A stretch of 24,816 nt of DNA, taken from positions 1 through 24,816 of the forward strand of contig CAKQJZ010000025.1 in NCBI GenBank assembly GCA_934247875.1. The letters are read 5' to 3'. Below the pieces are notes generated by a model that saw only the letters and a list, made by a program, of their open reading frames with translations, did no database searches and had not been told where the DNA came from. Shown here piece after piece: positions 1-5,941 of the stretch. A program made the position numbers and the translations under genes. The stretch is from an uncultured Spirochaetales bacterium. Its GTDB lineage: Bacteria > Spirochaetota > Spirochaetia > Sphaerochaetales > Sphaerochaetaceae. Each line of letters opens with the position of its first letter. Position 1 is the stretch's first letter.

Positions 1-685
1 TGGACTAATAGCAAAAAGATACGTTTCTCTTTATTAGATTCAGCCAAAGCGGCTTAATTTAACCGCACAGGTCGAATTATTTTGGAGTATAGGGGAGAAT
101 GTATATGCTTCTATTTATGGGCATTTAGGCACAGATCCATGTGCTGCTATGACGCTCACATACCCAGTTCAAGGGCTTTTGATTGGCGCTCTATGTGGCC
201 TTGCGCAAGCGTCTGCTGTAATCATCGGAAAGCTACTAGGCGAGCAAAAAGAAGAGGATGCATATAAAGCATCAAAGAAGATAATGCTTTATGCTTTCAT
301 AGGCTCTGCTATTCTTTCAATAGCAATTGTATTGACTCGTGGTTTGTATGTGAAAATCTATCATATAACTCCTGAAGTCAAAATGATTACAAAGAGCATA
401 TTGCTCTCTTATGCGCTTGTTGCTCCATTTAAGGTTCTGAATATGACATTGGGTGGTGGTATATTGCGTAGTGGTGGCAAGACTAAATATATCATGTATG
501 TAGATATAATCGGCACATGGCTATTCGGTGTACCTCTTGGTTTATTAGCTGCTTTTGTATGGAAGCTTGAGATTCCTTATGTTTATTTCATCTTATCTTT
601 GGAGGAGTGCGTAAGATTCATAATCGGCTTATTTTTATTCAGAAGCAGGAAATGGATGAATATGCTCTCTAGTGCTGAAGAATAA
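1..685 (+). pseudogene. MATE-family efflux transporter, C-terminal half, apparently frameshifted and cut by the window edge
   Basis: The readable protein is the C-terminal half of a MATE multidrug/Na+ antiporter. It has repeated hydrophobic helices, and LGGGILRSGGKTKYIMYVD is typical of the loop and helix late in MATE proteins. The first in-frame ATG is at 149, but MATE-like sequence (LFWSIGENVYASIYGHLGT) continues upstream of it in the same frame to about 70, so 149 is not the true start. That frame is closed by TAG at 35-37, and no ATG, GTG or TTG lies between 38 and 149. In frame 1, positions 1-54 are open and read WTNSKKIRFSLLDSAKAA before TAA at 55-57. A frameshift around 38-57 would join the two. 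I infer a decayed gene or a sequencing/assembly indel. The other possibility is translation of a fragment from 149. Confidence 0.6.
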
Positions 686-709
686 ATACAACAATTTTGT
701 AAAAGGAAC

Positions 710-739
710 TTGACGCATAGATTTGAAAACTGTTATGAT
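710..739 (+). promoter_or_regulatory. Sigma70-type promoter of the tRNA gene
   Basis: TTGACG (710-715) and TATGAT (734-739) are separated by 18 bases, and TGT directly before the -10 makes it an extended -10. Transcription would start near 746, a few bases before the mature tRNA at 750. The spacing is seen directly; activity is inferred. Confidence 0.6.
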
Positions 740-749
740 GCTTTAGTGC

Positions 750-822
750 GGCGAGATAGCTCAGTAGGTAGAGCAAACGGCTCATATCCGTTCGGTCGGG
801 GGTCCGAGTCCCTCTCTCGCTA
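750..822 (+). tRNA. tRNA-Met (anticodon CAT), elongator type
   Basis: A full cloverleaf can be drawn. The acceptor is GGCGAGA/TCTCGCT (750-756 with 815-821, first pair G-U), with TA at 757-758. The D-arm is GCTC-AGTAGGTA-GAGC (759-774). The anticodon stem is AACGG/CCGTT with loop CTCATAT (781-787), giving CAT at 783-785. The T-stem is GGGGG/CCCTC (798-802, 810-814), with discriminator A at 822. CCA is not encoded. The anticodon stem lacks the three G-C pairs of initiator tRNA, so elongator Met is most likely; a lysidine-modified tRNA-Ile with CAT cannot be excluded. The T-loop reads TCCGAGT, so the usually invariant T at position 55 is C, and position 38 is T. It forms its own unit with a promoter and terminator. 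Confidence 0.85.
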
Positions 823-829
823 TTTGATA

Positions 830-873
830 AGTCAGGAATTAGCAAAACTAGTTTCTGGCTTTTTCTTTTTTTT
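830..873 (+). terminator. Rho-independent terminator after the tRNA
   Basis: A 13-bp stem, allowing G-U pairs, forms between 830-842 and 848-860 around the loop CAAAA (843-847). It is followed by TTTTCTTTTTTTT (861-873). It starts seven bases after the tRNA ends and closes this one-gene transcription unit. Confidence 0.85.
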
Positions 874-935
874 AATTCCTATTTTTATATTCATGTTCTG
901 CTGATTGTTTTGCATCTAATTATATTGCGCTAAGT

Positions 936-1030
936 TTTAAAATCTTGAAGGATTACACTTTTTTTAACTTTAAAATCTTGAAATATTGCACTTTTGACCT
1001 TATTCTAATTTTGAAGAATTACACTTTTTG
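936..1030 (+). repeat. Three tandem imperfect repeats with an exact 33-bp period
   Basis: The core TTGAA(G/A)(G/A)ATT(A/G)CACTTTT, with small variations, occurs with TTGAA at 945, 978 and 1011, exactly 33 bp apart. Units 1 and 2 also share TTTAAAATC before the core. The last unit runs into the Shine-Dalgarno of the AAA+ ATPase gene. Thirty-three bp is about three helical turns, which suits cooperative protein binding. It is also eleven codons: in the frame beginning at 936 the units read FKILKDYTFFN, FKILKYCTFDL and ILILKNYTF, then TGA at 1029. No convincing start codon for such a peptide is visible. Confidence 0.75.
978..1006 (+). promoter_or_regulatory. Candidate promoter of the AAA+ ATPase gene, embedded in the 33-bp repeats
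   Basis: TTGAAA (978-983) and TATTCT (1001-1006) are 17 bases apart. The -35 lies in repeat unit 2 and the predicted start (about 1013) in unit 3, so a protein bound to the repeats would block it. The -10 matches the consensus only moderately. Confidence 0.4.
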
Positions 1031-1039
1031 AGGGCTAGC

Positions 1040-2398
1040 ATGTATTTTAAACGAAAAGCATATTCGAAACTGTTGGATTGGAAAGAGAATTTTGCTAATC
1101 AGTATGCTGTTTTGCTCGAAGGAGCAAGACGAGTAGGCAAATCTACAATTGCTGAGCATTTTGCTTCTAAGGAATATAAATCATATATATTGATAGATTT
1201 CTCAATTGCAAATGATGATGTGATTTCATGCTTTGAAGACGTCAACAACTTAAATATGTTTTTTTTGAGATTGCAAGCTGTTACAGGTGTGACACTATAC
1301 AACCATGAATCAGTCATTATTTTTGATGAAGTGCAGTTGTTTCCTAAGGCACGTCAAGCTATAAAGCACTTAGTAAAAGATGGAAGATATCACTACATTG
1401 AGACAGGCTCTTTAATTTCAATAAAGAAAAATGTCAGGGATATATTGTTGCCTTCTGAAGAGATGAAGATTCAGATTTATCCTCTGGACTATGAAGAGTT
1501 TTGTGATGCAATAGGAGGTAATTATTCATTATTAAGACAAATATTTGAGACTAGAAAAAGTGTAGGGCAAGATGTAAACAGGAAGTTGCTTAGAGATCTT
1601 CGTATATATATGGCTGTGGGCGGGATGCCACAAGCAGTTGAAGCTTATGTTAATGGATCTAATTTTGAGAAAATTGATCTAGTTAAAAGACAGATTATCA
1701 GATTGTATGAAGATGATCTGAAAAAGATTGATCAAAGTGGAATGTTATCTATGATCTATCATTCTATTCCTGCTCAGTTATCTAAGAATTATGCACGGTT
1801 TAGTATTTCTAGCGCTATAGATAAGAGAAAGACTTCAAAAGCAAATAAGCAGATATTCGAACTGTTGGATTCTAAGACAGTGCTTATATCTTATAACTCT
1901 ACAGATCCGAGAGTTAGTTTATCTTTGTCAAAGGATTTGGATAGCTATAAGCTTTATATTGGAGATATTGGGCTTTTTGTTTCTCTTCTTTTTATAGATA
2001 GGCCAGCTGCTGAGAATGAAGTATATGCTAAGCTTCTTTCAAATAAACTTCCTGCTAATCTTGGTTATTTATATGAGAATCTTGTTGCTCAGATGATTGC
2101 TGCATCTGATAGAGAGCTCTATTACCATACATGGCAAAAGAAAAACAGTACTCATCGCTATGAGATTGATTTTCTCTTGACTAGTGGAAAGAAGACGAGT
2201 GCAATTGAAGTTAATTTATCTGGAACTGGAAAACATGAATCATTAGATGATTTTGCAAGAACTTATTCAGATTGTATTGATAGAAAGATCATTCTCTCTC
2301 AAAAGGATTTTAAAAGAGAGGGTGACATAGAGTATCTGCCTTTCTATGTCACACCGTTCCTTTTAGAGCAATTAGCCAATAGTATTTCTAAGGATTGA
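1040..2398 (+). CDS. AAA+ ATPase with DUF4143 C-terminal domain
   Basis: A predicted 452-residue ATPase of the AAA_14 plus DUF4143 architecture, a widespread accessory family of unsettled function. Walker A is GARRVGKST at residues 28-36, Walker B is VIIFDE at 92-97, and ETGS at 121-124 is the sensor-like motif of the family. The C-terminal part carries EIDFLL (375-380) and AIEVN (388-392), which match the PD-(D/E)xK-like core seen in DUF4143 proteins. The usual lysine of ExK is Asn392 here. ATG 1040 is preferred over an upstream in-frame TTG at 1028 because GAGGG (1030-1034) lies five bases before it. The gene stands alone, flanked by a tRNA and a convergent operon whose last gene it overlaps by 27 bp. 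Such genes often move between genomes, so horizontal acquisition is plausible but not shown. Confidence 0.85.
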   Translation: MYFKRKAYSKLLDWKENFANQYAVLLEGARRVGKSTIAEHFASKEYKSYILIDFSIANDDVISCFEDVNNLNMFFLRLQAVTGVTLYNHESVIIFDEVQLFPKARQAIKHLVKDGRYHYIETGSLISIKKNVRDILLPSEEMKIQIYPLDYEEFCDAIGGNYSLLRQIFETRKSVGQDVNRKLLRDLRIYMAVGGMPQAVEAYVNGSNFEKIDLVKRQIIRLYEDDLKKIDQSGMLSMIYHSIPAQLSKNYARFSISSAIDKRKTSKANKQIFELLDSKTVLISYNSTDPRVSLSLSKDLDSYKLYIGDIGLFVSLLFIDRPAAENEVYAKLLSNKLPANLGYLYENLVAQMIAASDRELYYHTWQKKNSTHRYEIDFLLTSGKKTSAIEVNLSGTGKHESLDDFARTYSDCIDRKIILSQKDFKREGDIEYLPFYVTPFLLEQLANSISKD

Positions 2399-3127
2399 TA
2401 ATCCTTCGATTTCTATTTCAACTACATCGCCTTTTTGCATGCCAGATATTCCGCCTGGTGTTCCTGTGCTAATCACATCTCCAGGAAGCAATGTCATTAC
2501 TTTTGAGATATAAGAAACCAAGAATGGAATCTTGAATATAAGATTGCTAGTTCTGGATTCTTGTTTTGTGCATCCATTTACTCTGCTTGTTATATATAAG
2601 TCAGATGGGTCTACTTCATCTGAGATATATGGACCAAGTGGCAAGAATGTATCGAATGATTTAGCAATTGTCCATTGTCCATTCTTAGGCTGAAGATCAC
2701 GCGCTGTTACATCGTTTGCGATAGTGTAGCCTAAGATATAATCATTAACATCTTTCTCTTCAACATTGTGGCATTCTTTCTTTATTACGACTGCTAACTC
2801 AGCCTCGTAATCAAGGCGTTTTGATTGTTCTGGGTAATGGATTATTCCATTGTTTGCGTTCTCAGTTGTGCTAGGCTTCAAAAATACAACGGGTAGCTCT
2901 GGAATAGGAAGTCCGAATTCTTCTGCATGGTCTCTGTAGTTGAGGCCTATGCATACTGCTTTTGAAAAAGAAGTAGGGGAGAGCATCTCAACTTCATCGA
3001 GTGAATAATACTCATCAGTCAATATAATGTCATCGTCAAATGGAGTGTTCTCTATTCTCTGGATCTTATCATCTTTAAGCAAGCCGAAGCTTTTCTGGCT
3101 ATTAATTGAAAAACGTACATACTTCAT
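2372..3127 (-). CDS. Fumarylacetoacetate hydrolase (FAH) family protein
   Basis: A 251-residue FAH-superfamily enzyme. These are divalent-metal enzymes that cleave C-C bonds in, or isomerise, 2-oxo acids (acylpyruvate hydrolases, oxaloacetate decarboxylases, HHDD isomerases). Visible motifs are CIGLNYRDHAEE (59-70), FLKPSTT (82-88), the metal-ligand pair Glu108/Glu110 in DYEAEL, Asp139 in ANDVTARD, and STGTPGG (220-226). The length matches the single-domain YcgM-like class. The start overlaps the stop of the GNAT gene by four bases (ATGA), so the two are translationally coupled. It ends the hflK-hflC-GNAT-FAH unit and overlaps the convergent ATPase gene. The exact substrate cannot be read from sequence. 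Confidence 0.9.
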   Translation of the reverse strand: MKYVRFSINSQKSFGLLKDDKIQRIENTPFDDDIILTDEYYSLDEVEMLSPTSFSKAVCIGLNYRDHAEEFGLPIPELPVVFLKPSTTENANNGIIHYPEQSKRLDYEAELAVVIKKECHNVEEKDVNDYILGYTIANDVTARDLQPKNGQWTIAKSFDTFLPLGPYISDEVDPSDLYITSRVNGCTKQESRTSNLIFKIPFLVSYISKVMTLLPGDVISTGTPGGISGMQKGDVVEIEIEGLSILRNTIG

Positions 3128-3936
3128 TTAGTTCTCCTTTTGAAGAATGCATACTCGCATTCTTCTTTGAATCCAAGCTTTTCATAAATATGCTTGCTGA
3201 TATCATTGCTGTAAGTAAGAGCAAGTTTCTCTATATTGTTCTCATTCAATGCTATATCGCATAGCTCTGATACTGCAGCGCTTCCTAGTCCGCCGCCTCT
3301 CCAATCAGGCAGAGTTGCAACACCGACGACCATTGCCATCTCTTTAGTTGCCCCAGCTAGATATGCGCCAGCGAGAGCTTCATTCTTACCCATTAAGACA
3401 ACGCCTGTTGCAGGGTATTCTTCTTCTGCTTTCATCAAGCTCCATTCATCTTTATCTTCGTCTGTTATATCTTCATACTCAGGGCATTTAGCATATAAAT
3501 CATATAAAAGCTCCCAGTCTTCAGGTCCGAATAGCTCTATAAGATGATAAGACGATGTGTCTTTCTTTTTAAATGAGCTTTTATCAAGTGACATCAGCTT
3601 GTTGTATTTGATTTCAAAATCATCTGAGAAGAGATCTTCAAATGGCAGCAGTGCGCTTTTCTCTCCGCTTACTACTTTGAACTTAATAGAAGAGAGGAGC
3701 TTCTTTATATCTTCTACTGGGCAGTCTTCTCCTGTCTTTATCAGAAGCAGGGAAGTATCTCTCCAGTTCATGATATAGAAGTCGCCAGCTTTATATACTT
3801 TAATGACTTCTCCGATTTTGCAGTTCTTTAGGTTGTTTATGAAGAGCAGGTTTCTTACTCCACCTGCTCTGGCTATCTTCAATAATTCTGATTTGTCTTT
3901 TTCTTCAAGTTCAGCAATCATCTTTTTAAATTCCAT
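3124..3936 (-). CDS. GNAT family N-acetyltransferase
   Basis: A protein of about 270 residues whose last third is a GNAT acetyltransferase fold. The acetyl-CoA pyrophosphate loop is visible as DWRGGGLGSAAV (around residue 211-222), followed by LALTYSNDISKHIYEKLGFKEE, a typical motif B region. The N-terminal 130 residues are family-specific and may set substrate choice; the acceptor is unknown. ATG at 3936 is taken as the start. An upstream in-frame TTG at 3945 would add three residues and is less likely. The start lies inside the end of hflC (11-bp overlap) and the end shares ATGA with the FAH gene, so it is made as part of the hflKC operon. No strong Shine-Dalgarno is visible, consistent with translational coupling. 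Confidence 0.85.
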   Translation of the reverse strand: MEFKKMIAELEEKDKSELLKIARAGGVRNLLFINNLKNCKIGEVIKVYKAGDFYIMNWRDTSLLLIKTGEDCPVEDIKKLLSSIKFKVVSGEKSALLPFEDLFSDDFEIKYNKLMSLDKSSFKKKDTSSYHLIELFGPEDWELLYDLYAKCPEYEDITDEDKDEWSLMKAEEEYPATGVVLMGKNEALAGAYLAGATKEMAMVVGVATLPDWRGGGLGSAAVSELCDIALNENNIEKLALTYSNDISKHIYEKLGFKEECEYAFFKRRTK

Positions 3937-4906
3937 ACAAACCAACGAAGTAGTCCATATCTGTTGAGAAGATCTTATTTACGCTAGGTATTACTTTCTT
4001 ATAGCTTTCAAGTCTTGTCCAAAGCCTGAAGAAATCTTCATTCTTTGAGTAAGCTTCGGCATAGATTTCAGTAGCTTCTGCGTCTGCCTGGCCCTTTATG
4101 ATCTCTGCTTTTCTATAAGCATCAGAGAGAATGGATTTCTTCTCATTCTCTGTCTTTCCTTGCCATGAGTATAGCTGGCCTCTGCCATATGAACGATAAG
4201 CTTCAGCTATCTGGCTTCTTTCTTTGATCATTCTGGTGTATACGCTCTGAGTTAGATCATCTGAATATCTGATTTGTCTGATGATTATATCCTCTAGCTC
4301 AATGCCATATGCTGGGGTAAGCTTCTGAGCAGCGTCGAGTATGATATTGGATATTCCTTCTCGTCCGATCTTTATGCTCTCTTGCTGTACTTGTATATTA
4401 GTCAGGCTTCTTAGAGTCTCAGCATCTTCTTTGTTCTCAACTTCCTGCAGCTCTTCTTCAATTGATAGACTGTTGATTTTATTAGTTGATCTTACAGCTT
4501 CATTGAGATAGTTCTCAGAAATTACTGTTCTGATAGTTGAATCAAGAACGTCATTTAGGCGAGCAAGTCCACCTTCGATTGTATTTACAGTCTCATAGAA
4601 TAACTGAGGATTCTCGATTCTCCATCTAGCTGTAGCATCTACCCAGATGAACTGGTTCTCTTTAGTTGGTATGCGCTGGGCATCTCCATCCCATGAGAGG
4701 AGCATCTTAGGGTATTTGATAACTTGATCTACTACTGGCATCTTAAGCTTCAGCCCGCTATCTTGCTTTATATCGACAATGCGTCCAAATCTTGTAACAA
4801 CAGCTTGTTCTCCTTCATTTATGATGTAAAAAGGACCAAGCACTACAACTACTACAACTAGCACAAGTGCTACGACTAAGACTGTCCAAAGTGCTTTAGA
4901 TCTCAT
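3926..4906 (-). CDS. hflC: HflC, membrane-anchored SPFH protein, FtsH protease modulator
   Basis: A 326-residue partner of HflK. In known systems HflK and HflC form a large cage around the FtsH AAA+ protease on the outer face of the inner membrane and limit its access to membrane substrates. One N-terminal transmembrane segment (about 7-29, very rich in valine) is followed by the SPFH/band-7 domain beginning GEQAVVTRFGRI. The region then runs through a helical stretch (ERSQIAEAYRSYGRGQ) and an AEATEIYAEAYS segment typical of HflC. The length is normal for the family. Its start overlaps the hflK stop by four bases (ATGA). The pair order, hflK then hflC, is the usual one. Confidence 0.93.
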   Translation of the reverse strand: MRSKALWTVLVVALVLVVVVVVLGPFYIINEGEQAVVTRFGRIVDIKQDSGLKLKMPVVDQVIKYPKMLLSWDGDAQRIPTKENQFIWVDATARWRIENPQLFYETVNTIEGGLARLNDVLDSTIRTVISENYLNEAVRSTNKINSLSIEEELQEVENKEDAETLRSLTNIQVQQESIKIGREGISNIILDAAQKLTPAYGIELEDIIIRQIRYSDDLTQSVYTRMIKERSQIAEAYRSYGRGQLYSWQGKTENEKKSILSDAYRKAEIIKGQADAEATEIYAEAYSKNEDFFRLWTRLESYKKVIPSVNKIFSTDMDYFVGLYGI

Positions 4907-5859
4907 TTTGCACCTCCTACCATCTGCAGTGGCAGATAGTTCTCAAGAGAAGAGTCAATAAGCGTAAGTTCTCCTTCTCCTGCCATAATCTCTTCCATAG
5001 CTTCTAAGTAGAGTCTTGTTGCTGTAATGTCTTCGCTTCTTTCAAATTCTTCTCTGATGAGATCGAATCTAGCAGCATCGCCTTTAGCTTTGTTGACGCG
5101 CTCTTTAGCGTATCCTTCAGCCTCTGCAACTATCTTCTCTGCCTCTCCTTCTGTTGAAGGAATCTCCTGGTTGTAATATTGCTTACCTTCATTTATAAGC
5201 CTGTTCATATCTTGTATTGCTTTGTTTACATCTTCAAAAGCATCTTGTACATCACCTTTTGGTGGTACTATGTTCTGAAGTTTTACAGTTACAATCTCAA
5301 TGCCAAAGTCATAGCGATCGAATATCTTCTGAACTTCACGCTCTGCATCATATTCAATCTGAGTTCTCTGGTTAGACATGACAGATAGAATAGGAAGGTC
5401 TCCAACTAGCTGGTTCATTATTGATTGTGAGATATCACGGATAGTTGTCTCTTTGTCTCTTACATTGAAGAGCCATGCTCTTGGATCTTTGATCCTATAT
5501 TGGACAATCCACTCAACATCAACGATGTTCAAGTCTCCAGTCAGCATAACAGACTCATCTGTATTTGATTTGGCACTTGAAAGCGAGCCATCTCCGCTTC
5601 TGTAGCCAAATGTCAGAGTCTGAACTTTCTGAGTTGGAACATTGTAGTTTTTCTCTATGCCATATGGGAGCTTCCACCCAAGTCCTGGTCCCACAGTTCT
5701 CACATAGCGTCCAAATCTTGTTACAACAGCTTGTTCTGTCTGATCTACAACAAAGAGAGATGAGAAAATAGTCAATGCTACAAGCGCAACAATGACTATA
5801 GCTGCAATAAGTTTTGGAGAAATAGAGAAGTGTGTGCTTCTGTATTCATTGTTTTCCAT
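4903..5859 (-). CDS. hflK: HflK, membrane-anchored SPFH protein, FtsH protease modulator
   Basis: A 318-residue protein with a short cytoplasmic N-terminus, one transmembrane helix (about 16-37), and the SPFH domain starting QTEQAVVTRFGRYVRTVGPGLGWKLPYG. DVEWIVQYRIKDPRAWLFNV and VQDAFEDVNKAIQDMNRLINEG are strong HflK signatures. It lacks the long glycine-rich N-terminal tail of the enterobacterial protein. It is the first gene of a four-gene overlapping unit, so FtsH control is co-expressed with an acetyltransferase and an FAH-family enzyme. ATG 5859 has no Shine-Dalgarno; the -10 box ends six bases upstream, which suggests a leaderless transcript. Confidence 0.93.
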   Translation of the reverse strand: MENNEYRSTHFSISPKLIAAIVIVALVALTIFSSLFVVDQTEQAVVTRFGRYVRTVGPGLGWKLPYGIEKNYNVPTQKVQTLTFGYRSGDGSLSSAKSNTDESVMLTGDLNIVDVEWIVQYRIKDPRAWLFNVRDKETTIRDISQSIMNQLVGDLPILSVMSNQRTQIEYDAEREVQKIFDRYDFGIEIVTVKLQNIVPPKGDVQDAFEDVNKAIQDMNRLINEGKQYYNQEIPSTEGEAEKIVAEAEGYAKERVNKAKGDAARFDLIREEFERSEDITATRLYLEAMEEIMAGEGELTLIDSSLENYLPLQMVGGAK

Positions 5860-5865
5860 AGTTAT

Positions 5866-5894
5866 AATATAACTAAAATGTTTCTTAGAGTCAC
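5866..5894 (-). promoter_or_regulatory. hflK operon promoter, likely leaderless
   Basis: On the minus strand GTGACT (5894-5889) and TATATT (5871-5866) are 17 bases apart. Only six bases (5865-5860) separate the -10 from ATG at 5859, so transcription would begin at or next to the A of the start codon. The -35 matches the consensus at four of six positions and the -10 at five of six. Confidence 0.5.
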
Positions 5895-5907
5895 TTCTTA
5901 GTCACTT
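5889..5907. repeat. Direct repeat AGTCACTT, 11-bp period, between divergent promoters
   Basis: AGTCACTT occurs at 5889-5896 and again at 5900-5907. The first copy covers the hflK -35 and the second reaches the metG -35 (5906-5911). The 11-bp period puts both copies on the same DNA face, as expected of an operator bound by a dimer in direct-repeat orientation. No regulator is identified. Confidence 0.5.
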
Positions 5908-5934
5908 GAGAGATAACTCTTTAAGTCTTATACT
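5906..5934 (+). promoter_or_regulatory. metG promoter, likely leaderless
   Basis: TTGAGA (5906-5911) and TATACT (5929-5934) have the ideal 17-base spacing, each one mismatch from consensus. The metG ATG is at 5942, seven bases after the -10, so the transcript would have at most one or two leader bases. No Shine-Dalgarno precedes the ATG. Confidence 0.65.
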
Positions 5935-5941
5935 AGACGTT

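Noticed and set aside
750..822. Initiator tRNA-Met
   Set aside because: The anticodon stem lacks the three consecutive G-C pairs and the first acceptor pair is G-U rather than the usual initiator mismatch.
710..904. 64-codon ORF over the tRNA
   Set aside because: It runs through the tRNA and its terminator; coding there is not credible.
936..1030. Possible CRISPR array
   Set aside because: Only three imperfect units in tandem, with no unique spacers and no cas genes.
3236..3778. Plus-strand ORFs inside the GNAT gene
   Set aside because: Serine-rich shadows of a clear minus-strand gene; no ribosome-binding site or homology.
4840..4870. Valine-codon repeats in the hflC start as a phase-variable tract
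   Set aside because: The repeats are short and mixed; they simply encode the valine-rich transmembrane helix.
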